DNA from: Pleomorphomonas sp. JP5
GTDB lineage: Bacteria > Pseudomonadota > Alphaproteobacteria > Rhizobiales > Pleomorphomonadaceae
Direction of reading: 5' to 3'
DNA: 64,000 nt
NCBI RefSeq assembly: GCF_023721815.1
Contig: NZ_JAMDLI010000002.1
Coordinates: 304,087 to 368,086, forward strand
Each line of letters begins with the position of its first letter. Positions within the stretch are counted from its first letter, which is position 1. Both the position numbers and the translations under genes were made by a program. The notes under the pieces are model-generated. The model saw only the letters and a list, made by a program, of their open reading frames with translations, did not search any database and was not told where the DNA came from. Positions 50,701 to 56,390 of this stretch are shown here, in pieces.

Positions 50701-51458
50701 TGCGGCAGTGGCTGGTTGCCGCCTAGGCCGTTTGCATAGGCCGCCATTTCTCGATGGAGGGCATCGGTCGCCATGTCGGCGCCGGGAGCCTTCACCTTGT
50801 CGATGGCCGCCGATCCCTGGAAATGGTCGATCGCCGACAGCGCGCCGTGCGCGGCGCTTCCCAGAAGGCCACCAAGAAGCACCGAGCCGCCGACGTTATA
50901 GAGGCTATCCTCAGCCGTCCGCGTCTCCTGGCTGGCCTGGAGCGCCATTTCCTGAGCCAATGTGGCGCTGCCGGCAGCGAGCCCAACGTCGAGCCCGGCG
51001 CGGACAAAGCCAACGCCAGCGCGCGCACCGCGCAAGCCGACCGTTCCGGGAAACAAAATTGTCAGATCGGCGATGCCGGCGCCGATGTCGAAAGCCGTCC
51101 CGACCCAGCCCGACTTTTCGCGTGTCGCCTTGTCGCGCCGCTCCATGTCGATCTGCGCTTTGACCTGGTCGCCGGCCTTGGCGTTGAACACCTCGAGGAA
51201 GCGTTCCGGCTGGTCCTCGTATCCCTCGAGGTAATCGCCGGCATAGGGCGAGAAGGACGGGTCCACGTCGTAAAAGCCGCCGGTGGCTTTGTCGTAAAGG
51301 GTCTTGTTGGTCAGCGTCGACGTGATCGGGTTGTTCTGCCGGAACGACGCGACGGCGGAATCGGCGACGCTCGGATCGGCATCGGGCACGGCGCCGAGCT
51401 TCTGGCTCGCGAGGTAATCGTCGACGGGGCCGACGGGGCTGGTTTCATCGAACGGCAT
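47715..51458 (-). CDS. Giant virion-type protein (1247 residues), internal/ejection protein-like
   Basis: A long Ala/Arg-rich protein without signal peptide. The N-terminal third has Gly/Ala-rich hydrophobic helices (FDIGAGIADLTILFPGTVG and SVLLGGLLGSAAHGALSAI). The centre is highly charged and helical with coiled-coil potential (about 450-520). The C-terminal part carries further amphipathic segments (LLQFKSFAIAANQRVLL, GMATIGMFIYWLRHVAFG). Size, composition and tandem position after a lysozyme-bearing protein resemble podovirus internal core proteins such as T7 gp16 or polyvalent proteins. That is analogy; no catalytic motif was identified. It starts nine bases after the upstream gene stop, with GAGTGAGG as ribosome site. 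Confidence 0.7.
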   Translation of the reverse strand: MPFDETSPVGPVDDYLASQKLGAVPDADPSVADSAVASFRQNNPITSTLTNKTLYDKATGGFYDVDPSFSPYAGDYLEGYEDQPERFLEVFNAKAGDQVKAQIDMERRDKATREKSGWVGTAFDIGAGIADLTILFPGTVGLRGARAGVGFVRAGLDVGLAAGSATLAQEMALQASQETRTAEDSLYNVGGSVLLGGLLGSAAHGALSAIDHFQGSAAIDKVKAPGADMATDALHREMAAYANGLGGNQPLPQGVSAQGVAPEKLADYDIAGKAARATAKATAQLNPLLRTLQSPALIVRQVAAGLMENPVYLMKNLDGAGDAAAESAMRQWSIGATADAIEANRAAYADARKAGLAMSLDDFNAEAGRAMRRGDTSSVPGASEAAEAWRSKVFDPLKQQAIDAGLLPADVDVKTAESYFSRMWRRPVLEAREGEFRDIVRRWVDDQITFQAESQAAKAAKKANALRSEIDDLEMTILRRAEDAKRREAGGEISVDAETERQILRAVDHIRARTKAPAPETLTQFLHRKGGLFDERGELEALGISSKTRPGFVRKQKRTLSNKEGGLDLDTAARLAWDEGFIQSADRPTANDLLDHLAEDFGGRRRVVREADRAAAADADVFDQVVADLGRMGVDVGVKQQMFATADDLKNFAKRVAESLNAKDRQTVAKLRAALAATAAGTGHRGAVDFVSAADRADYINGIVDDVFAQLTGRGGASTNFQPVMAARGPLKERTFNIPDHLVEDFLENDIELVGRRYARIMAADIELAKRYGSPTLKDQIAEIRDEYARLREVPGADRKKLGARERADIRDIEAVRDMLRGVYGMQSAGEPWARMLAAARLFNYTRMMGGVVIGSLADAARPAMVHGLRAYVKDGLGPLLHGLEAVRMSAKEARLAGALGETILHSRMAALSEITDPYRHGTVIERLMENLSTRFSRMTGLDLWDDFNRAFASRMTQNRIFDNAMKAARDGFASLPERERAYMGYLGIGQERAERIGALFLKHGETVDGVHVANTEAWSADPAGDALRQAFRAAVAKDVGSIIVTKGVGDVPLLASTPIGKSLLQFKSFAIAANQRVLLRGLQEGQTRFIGGVTGMATIGMFIYWLRHVAFGTDVSDNPGTWLAEGLDRSGIFSVLFEANNTFEKMGLPGIYTGAAAAFPGSSQRAPASRFASRGVVDSLLGPTAGTARDIATVPATIANLMKGNPAAHSDYVLAKRLAPFIGLWFVRPLFAHVVDPALDPHSRVQ

Positions 51459-51467
51459 CTTTGGGCC

Positions 51468-54236
51468 TCACTCGCTGGCTTTGGCTGGCTTGACGGCTGG
51501 GACGGTCATCGGCCCCGGCGGCATGTCTGACGGGCTGATGTCCGAAGTCGTCGCTTTGTCGGGCTCAGGGTTGCTCAACTCGATTTTCGGTGCCGGGCCG
51601 GTCACCATCGGCCCGGGCGCCATGTCGGCCGGGCTGATGTCCGTGTTCCACTGAATCTCGCCCTGGCGTATGGCCTCCAGCGAGGGGATAAGGCTGGGAT
51701 CTGTCGCCGGCTTTCCGCTGCCGGCCGGCGGCGTGGCGAAGAAGCGCGATGGCGCGAGCTGATACTTCCCTTCGCTGTCCACGTACCAAGCCTGATAGCG
51801 CGGCGCCCGGCCGGCGCGAAAGTCGGCCTCGGTCGTCTCGTCGGGGACAAGGAAAACGGCCTTGGGCTGAATGCCCTTGGCGGTGAGATCGGCAAGCGCC
51901 TGCTCGCGGATGTAATCGTGGCTTCCCTTGGGGTCGGCCGGATAGGTCTTCTCCGGCGGCAGGAACATCACAGTATCAGGGCCGTCCATCGACAGGGCGG
52001 ACGTACCGTAGCGGCGTTGAAACCGATCGTTGGCGAGCTTGGTCCCCGCGTCGATGTCGCCGCCGGCATCGAACACGGCCTCGGTCAGCGTCTCGCGGTA
52101 GTCGCTGACGATCGCGGCGGATTGCGCCGCCGTCTTGCCAAGCGTTGGCGGACTGGAAAACCAGCCGCCGCCGAACAGCGAGCGAACGTTGCTTTCGGTG
52201 GCCGCCGCGTCGATCGCCTTTTTCATCGGTTCGGTGTCCATCAGCGCGGCGCGCTGGCGGACCTTGTCCGGATCTTGGGCATCGAGAATGCGCCGCGTGG
52301 CCTCAGCCGGAGAAAGCCCGACCGTCGACGTGTAGTGATCGAACAGAGCGACTTGATCGGCCAGCGCGCCGCCCGACGGCGAGCGAGCCAGCGCCGCCGG
52401 GTCGACGGCGCGGAGGTGCGAGCCGAGTTGAAGCGCCGCTTGGGCGTTCTCTGCGTTGCCGCTGGAAAGGTTGTAGCGCATCGCGTTGATGACGGGCGTC
52501 GGAACCACGCCGGTTTGACCGATGAGCGCATCGAGGAGCTTCGGCCGCTGCTCGGGCGGGGCACTCACTGATACGGCTTGCCAAACCGCATCGTTGGTCT
52601 TGCGGCCCGCCTCGCTGTAGCCGTCGACAACCAAGCGGCCGGCGGCGAAGGCATCGACGCTTTGGCGCGTCTCGACGATGTCCTTGTTCTTCGCGTTCAG
52701 CGAGTTGGTGAGCTTCGCCCGCTGTCCGTCATCAAGCCGGGGGTCGCCCTGGATCTCGTCGACCGTCAGCGAGCCGTCACCCAGGGCAATGCGGTTCTCG
52801 TACCGATCTTCCTGAGCCTTGCTCATGGCCTTGAACGCGGTCTGCTGCTGGCCGATCTGCTCATAGATCGCCTTGCGCGTCAGCGCCGCTTCATCGGGGT
52901 TGGCGATGGTGGAGACGAATGCCTCCACATCGGGAGCCGTGCCGCCGTCCGAAAGCTGGGTGGCGCCAATGCCGGCCGCGCCGCGAATGATCGCCGCTTC
53001 ATGCAAACGCCGATCCTTGTTCACGCCGTCATTGTCAGTCTGAAGCGCCTCGACCTGGCGTGCGATTTCTTCAGGGCTTCCCATGACCACGGCATTCGCG
53101 ACGCGGAACGGCAGGGAGCCGTAATTGTAGGCGACGGAGGCGAGAGCCGCTTGCGCGCTCGCCGGCAGTTTCGCCCAAGCCTCCTGGCCAACCTTCTGGA
53201 TGATGCCCGGCACGAACTCGGTGTTGATGCGGCGCGCCAAGTCGCGCTCCGCGTCCTCGCGTGTCACGGTCATCCCAGGCGCGACTTTGACAATCGAGCC
53301 GTCTGCCTTGGTAATGGTGTCGCTGCCGTAGCCGATGCGGTAGGCGTTCACATCCCAATAGGGCTGGGTGCGGAAGCCCTCACTGGCGCGAATGAGGCTC
53401 GCCGCATCGGTCGGCGCGGCCTGATCTCCGGCGCCGCCTTTGAAATAGTTCGCCGTGTTCGCCCGCACATTGGCATTGAGCAAGGGCGTCTTCAGCGCCT
53501 CGGTGAACTTGTACTGATCTTCGCCGGTGAACTCGGTCTTGTGGGCGTTGAAATAGGCCTCCGCTGCCTTCGGATCGTCGGTGAGCAGCCGCAGGCCGGT
53601 GTTATAGCGAACGGTCGAGACGTACTCGCGTTCCTTCATCGCGATCACGTCCGGCGAATAGGCCGGGTTGCTGCGGATCTCGGCTTGTCCCGCAGCAATC
53701 GCCAGATTGACAGCGTCGGGGTCGGTGTAGTGGGTGAGCGCGTCGTTCTGGAAGCCGTCCAGGCGGGCATTGCCGGTTGCGATGGTCCAGGTCTTCCGTT
53801 GGTCCATCGCGTATGCGTAGGCGGTCTGAAGGGTCGATTGGATGCGCTGGTTCGCGGCCGCCTGGAATTTCTCCCGCGCCACTGGCGACAAGCCGGCGCC
53901 GCTCTTCTCCGCTGCCTCGCGCAACGACTCCTCAAAAGGCTTCAGGCCCTCGATGGCGGCAGCACCTTGTTTGCTGAAATAGCCATTCTCGCCATAGCCG
54001 AATTCGCGGATGGCTCCGGCGAAGCTGTTGTCGGCTTCCTTCGCATAGTTGGTTTCGTCGTGATCTCGCACGACGGCCAAGGCCTCGCCAACGTCCGCCA
54101 GTCCCTTCCCAACGGTGCCGAGAGCTTGGCCGATTTGGGCACCGAACATGGCGCCGGTCGCGTGGGTGTTGTCGCGGAAGTTCAGCCCTGGTTGAAGCTG
54201 AGCGCGCGGCTCGCCGTAGGTCGGTACAACAGGCAT
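51468..54236 (-). CDS. Virion-type protein with embedded GH24-like lysozyme domain (922 residues)
   Basis: Large helical phage structural-type protein. A T4-type lysozyme/endolysin domain is embedded at about 278-400: catalytic Glu286 in LIRASEGFR, Asp295 in QPYWD, then RIGYGSDT, with family helices LARRINTEFVPGI and ALASVAYNYGS. The Thr normally before IGxG is Arg300. The N-terminus (from MPVVPTYGEPRAQLQPGLNF) and the remaining helices look like a virion scaffold. The C-terminal 60 residues repeat SPADMAPGPM/SPSDMPPGPM twice. Such internal lysozymes locally open peptidoglycan during DNA ejection. It is followed nine bases later by the giant protein gene. Confidence 0.78.
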   Translation of the reverse strand: MPVVPTYGEPRAQLQPGLNFRDNTHATGAMFGAQIGQALGTVGKGLADVGEALAVVRDHDETNYAKEADNSFAGAIREFGYGENGYFSKQGAAAIEGLKPFEESLREAAEKSGAGLSPVAREKFQAAANQRIQSTLQTAYAYAMDQRKTWTIATGNARLDGFQNDALTHYTDPDAVNLAIAAGQAEIRSNPAYSPDVIAMKEREYVSTVRYNTGLRLLTDDPKAAEAYFNAHKTEFTGEDQYKFTEALKTPLLNANVRANTANYFKGGAGDQAAPTDAASLIRASEGFRTQPYWDVNAYRIGYGSDTITKADGSIVKVAPGMTVTREDAERDLARRINTEFVPGIIQKVGQEAWAKLPASAQAALASVAYNYGSLPFRVANAVVMGSPEEIARQVEALQTDNDGVNKDRRLHEAAIIRGAAGIGATQLSDGGTAPDVEAFVSTIANPDEAALTRKAIYEQIGQQQTAFKAMSKAQEDRYENRIALGDGSLTVDEIQGDPRLDDGQRAKLTNSLNAKNKDIVETRQSVDAFAAGRLVVDGYSEAGRKTNDAVWQAVSVSAPPEQRPKLLDALIGQTGVVPTPVINAMRYNLSSGNAENAQAALQLGSHLRAVDPAALARSPSGGALADQVALFDHYTSTVGLSPAEATRRILDAQDPDKVRQRAALMDTEPMKKAIDAAATESNVRSLFGGGWFSSPPTLGKTAAQSAAIVSDYRETLTEAVFDAGGDIDAGTKLANDRFQRRYGTSALSMDGPDTVMFLPPEKTYPADPKGSHDYIREQALADLTAKGIQPKAVFLVPDETTEADFRAGRAPRYQAWYVDSEGKYQLAPSRFFATPPAGSGKPATDPSLIPSLEAIRQGEIQWNTDISPADMAPGPMVTGPAPKIELSNPEPDKATTSDISPSDMPPGPMTVPAVKPAKASE

Positions 54237-54288
54237 TGAGCCCCCTAAAATGTCATGAGATGAGCGTTAGCCGCGCCGGTTCAGCGCG

Positions 54289-54549
54289 TCACGGATTGTC
54301 GTGCGGGTCGGAAATTGCGGGCGGTGTCGCCGGCTGGGGCTTCGGATGCGCCAGGACGGCGAGCTTGCTCCAGATGTCAGCGGCGAGCGCGATCTGGCCG
54401 GCACTTTCGGCCCGCTGTGCCAAGACAATCAGCCGCTCGGCCGGATTGACGCCAGCGCTTTCAAGGAAGGCTCGCACGGAAGCCGGCCGGTTCGGTGTGC
54501 CCTTCTGCCGTCCGCCCCGCCGCTCACCTGGAGCCGATCCCCTTGGCAT
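54289..54549 (-). CDS. Small basic phage-type protein (86 residues)
   Basis: Opens MPRGSAPGERRGGRQKGTPN, a basic N-terminal motif seen in many small phage proteins, some linked to DNA packaging. The middle is helical (VRAFLESAGVNPAERLIVLA, ALAADIWSKLAVLAHP) and the end Pro-rich. A small-terminase-like or DNA-binding role is possible but unproven. GAGGGCGATAA precedes the ATG. It is the first gene of the minus-strand virion unit, directly downstream of a 10-bp-arm inverted repeat. Confidence 0.6.
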   Translation of the reverse strand: MPRGSAPGERRGGRQKGTPNRPASVRAFLESAGVNPAERLIVLAQRAESAGQIALAADIWSKLAVLAHPKPQPATPPAISDPHDNP

Positions 54550-54559
54550 TTATCGCCCT

Positions 54560-54590
54560 CGTTCACTAACGATTGCTATTTTAGTGAACG
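54560..54590 (-). promoter_or_regulatory. Inverted-repeat operator/promoter of the virion gene unit
   Basis: Perfect arms CGTTCACTAA (54560-54569) and TTAGTGAACG (54581-54590) with an 11-base AT-rich spacer, ending 11 bases before the start of the small basic protein gene. On the minus strand a TAAAAT -10-like hexamer overlaps the upstream arm. It fits a dimeric repressor operator over the promoter, or alternatively a leader hairpin. Confidence 0.6.
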
Positions 54591-54733
54591 GGCGTTTCGA
54601 GGATCACGGGAAGCCGTTCTTGGACTTGGATAATGCAGGAGCGGCCACTTAAGCCAAATTGGGCGATTGAGATTTGCTTGGCCGCCTCGTCCGTACCGGT
54701 CCGAAAGAACTCAACTAAACCGTCGAGAGATCG

Positions 54734-54773
54734 AAAAAAGGAAAGCCGCCGCAGGATGCGACCCTGCGGCGGC
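54734..54773 (-). terminator. Rho-independent terminator
   Basis: An 11-bp perfect stem GCCGCCGCAGG/CCTGCGGCGGC with a 7-base loop. On the minus strand it is followed by TTTCCTTTTTTCG. It lies 17 bases after the stop of the small hydrophobic frame at 54790-54945, showing that a minus-strand transcript ends here before the virion promoter. Confidence 0.8.
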
Positions 54774-54789
54774 CCAAGAAATCGTAACG

Positions 54790-54945
54790 CTAACCAGAGT
54801 GATTAGCCGCAGCAGCGGAAATGAGCACAAACGTGCTCAAGCCGCCCAAAACGAATCCGCACATAGGCACGGACGCGATGACAAGCGCGAGCGCAAGCCA
54901 TGGCAGGCTCCTTTCAAAAAGGAGTTGCGGGTGGGCGGTCGGCAT
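54790..54945 (-). CDS. Candidate small hydrophobic protein (51 residues)
   Basis: A 51-residue frame, MPTAHPQLLFERSLPW then two hydrophobic stretches (ALALVIASVPMCGFVLGGL and TFVLISAAAA). Holin-like or small membrane peptide character. The ATG lacks a strong ribosome site. An AAAGGAG site sits inside and would instead serve a 32-residue Cys/Arg-rich frame starting at 54901. The terminator just downstream supports a transcript, but which frame is used is open. Confidence 0.4.
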   Translation of the reverse strand: MPTAHPQLLFERSLPWLALALVIASVPMCGFVLGGLSTFVLISAAAANHSG

Positions 54946-54991
54946 GCGATTCTTGGTTTGCACACGCAATGAATCGAGCCTAACCGCCCGG

Positions 54992-55099
54992 TTACCTTGC
55001 CACCACGAAGGCCAGTTCCCGTTGCAACCGGGTTCTGGCCTTCTTTGTTGGTCTCCCCGCTGGGCTGGTGGCCTGGCGGCGGGGCCGTCCAACTCTCAT
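54992..55099 (-). CDS. Candidate 35-residue basic peptide
   Basis: ATG 55099 preceded by AGGAG at eight bases encodes 35 residues starting MRVGRPRRQATSPAGRPTKK, strongly basic. It lies upstream of the small hydrophobic frame and could share its transcript and terminator. No family recognised; support is the ribosome site and position only. On the plus strand the same stretch contains a 9-bp-stem hairpin (GAAGGCCAG/CTGGCCTTC, 55007-55043) followed by TTTGTTGG. Confidence 0.3.
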   Translation of the reverse strand: MRVGRPRRQATSPAGRPTKKARTRLQRELAFVVAR

Positions 55100-55136
55100 T
55101 AGCACCACTCCTGTCCGGCGCGATTCGCGTCGTAGA

Positions 55137-55142
55137 TATAAT
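55137..55142 (+). promoter_or_regulatory. Candidate -10 element for the 55260 gene
   Basis: A perfect TATAAT at 55137-55142, about 118 bases before the ATG at 55260, in an AT-rich leader. No good -35 hexamer is visible at 17 bp, so an activator may be needed or the match is fortuitous. Confidence 0.35.
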
Positions 55143-55259
55143 ATCAGTCCCGGCGCGTATCGCAACGCCAATTACGCGCAATTCGTCTTATTCGCGTTAT
55201 CTTGATTTTATCGGCGTAATGGACTAAATACCGTTCTACCAACTTTGGGGAGAATCGTC

Positions 55260-56000
55260 ATGGCCCGCGTCCGAAGCCCAAATTATCCGGCTCTTAGCCT
55301 CCCGGCTGCTTTAGAGCGAGTGCGGACGCTACATAAAGTCGAGGCTCGCAATCCTGCTTCCCGAGAGGCTATTGCTAAGCACTTAGGGTTCAGCAGTCTG
55401 AACGGAGCTTCAGCTACGGTTCTGTCAGCGCTTGGGAAGTATGGTCTAATCGAGTCTGTCGGCGACGGAGAAGCTCGAGTTAGCGATCTGGCCATGCGGA
55501 TTTTGTATCCACATGAACCGGAGGAAAAAGCCGCTGCGCTGCAAGAGGCTGCTTTTAAGCCCGCGCTTTTTAATGAGCTAAGGGAGAAGTGGCCAGATAG
55601 GGCGCCTAGCGATGAAGCCCTGCGGTCGTATCTGACGCGTAATGGCTTTTCCCAGGGGGCACTAGATCAGGTTATCCAGTTTTATCGCGAGACATTAGAC
55701 ATCGCATCTGCCTCTGAACCGGCTGATAATGATGGACGCCATGCGCCGATCATTAAGGATGCCTCAATGGAAACAGCCCCCGCCATTGCTCCGGTCGTGC
55801 CGGCGCCCGTCCCTACACCGCCGCCGCTGGCCGGGAGGCCATTCACGGTTTCGTTCGATGGATCGACGCTAACAGGAACTCTGGCCATTCGGTCCGTCAG
55901 GGATATCGATCGGCTTATAAAGGTGCTTCAGGCTCAAAAGGCAGCATTAGAAGCGATGATAGATGACGATGATGCTATCGACGACGACGATTTGATCTGA
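55260..56000 (+). CDS. Conserved protein with winged-helix-like N-terminus (246 residues)
   Basis: Starts MARVRSPNYPALSLPAALER. The N-terminal 80 residues look like a DNA-binding domain (SREAIAKHLGFSSLNGASAT, ALGKYGLIESVGDGEARVSD). The middle segment FNELREKWPDRAPSDEALRS and RNGFSQGALDQVIQFYRETL is a helical domain seen in widespread alphaproteobacterial proteins of unknown function. Then comes a Pro-rich linker, a short beta-rich domain (FTVSFDGSTLTGTLAIRSV) and an Asp-rich tail of eight Asp. GGGGAGAATCGTC is the ribosome site. It is the only plus-strand gene in the right half of the element, a possible regulator. Confidence 0.7.
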   Translation: MARVRSPNYPALSLPAALERVRTLHKVEARNPASREAIAKHLGFSSLNGASATVLSALGKYGLIESVGDGEARVSDLAMRILYPHEPEEKAAALQEAAFKPALFNELREKWPDRAPSDEALRSYLTRNGFSQGALDQVIQFYRETLDIASASEPADNDGRHAPIIKDASMETAPAIAPVVPAPVPTPPPLAGRPFTVSFDGSTLTGTLAIRSVRDIDRLIKVLQAQKAALEAMIDDDDAIDDDDLI

Positions 56001-56021
56001 TATTCTAAATACTTACAAAGA

Positions 56022-56048
56022 GCTCGGCCTTCGCCGCCGGGCTTTTTT
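56022..56048 (+). terminator. Rho-independent terminator
   Basis: GCTCGG/CCGGGC stem (one G-T pair) with a 9-base loop, followed by TTTTTT (56043-56048). It ends the plus-strand gene at 55260-56000, before the convergent primase operon. Confidence 0.8.
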
Positions 56049-56093
56049 GTACCCGCCTAAAGCAGGTCAAGCACGTATATAGGTCCCAGAACC

Positions 56094-56390
56094 TTAGAAG
56101 CACAGACAATTCACCTCACGCCGCGCCTTCGCTTCAGCATCCACCCGAGCTAACCCGCCGTCATACTCCATGATCGCCGCCCGCTCCTCGTAGAGGTCGC
56201 GCCGCCCCTCCTTGGTCCAGTCGGCATAGCGCCTCGCTTGGTCGTCTCGCGGCTCCGAAAAATCCGCGTTCTGCTTGGAACCGGCAGTGCCAGAAGTGCC
56301 GAAAGTCCTCCAAGGAGCGTTTTGGCACTTTTGGCGCTTCGTCTCAGGCGCGTTTCCGTGATTTTTTAGCGCCGTGATCCACCGGTTCAT
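56094..56390 (-). CDS. Small protein coupled to the primase-helicase gene (98 residues)
   Basis: Starts MNRWITALKNHG at ATG 56390, overlapping the primase stop as ATGA, so it is translated with it. The first half is polar and low in structure; the second half is a charged helix (DQARRYADWTKEGRRDLYEE, AIMEYDGGLARVDAEAKAR) seen at the end of short phage and island proteins next to primase genes. No function assigned. It is the last gene of the int-alpA-primase strand unit. Confidence 0.65.
   Translation of the reverse strand: MNRWITALKNHGNAPETKRQKCQNAPWRTFGTSGTAGSKQNADFSEPRDDQARRYADWTKEGRRDLYEERAAIMEYDGGLARVDAEAKARREVNCLCF

Noticed and set aside
52578..54239. 553-codon plus-strand frame opposite the lysozyme-bearing virion gene
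   Set aside because: No initiation signal and shadow-like composition; the minus strand has the lysozyme motifs and operon spacing.
47715..54549. Complete T7-like prophage
   Set aside because: No RNA polymerase, portal, capsid, large terminase or tail genes exist between the repeats; only ejection-type proteins are seen.
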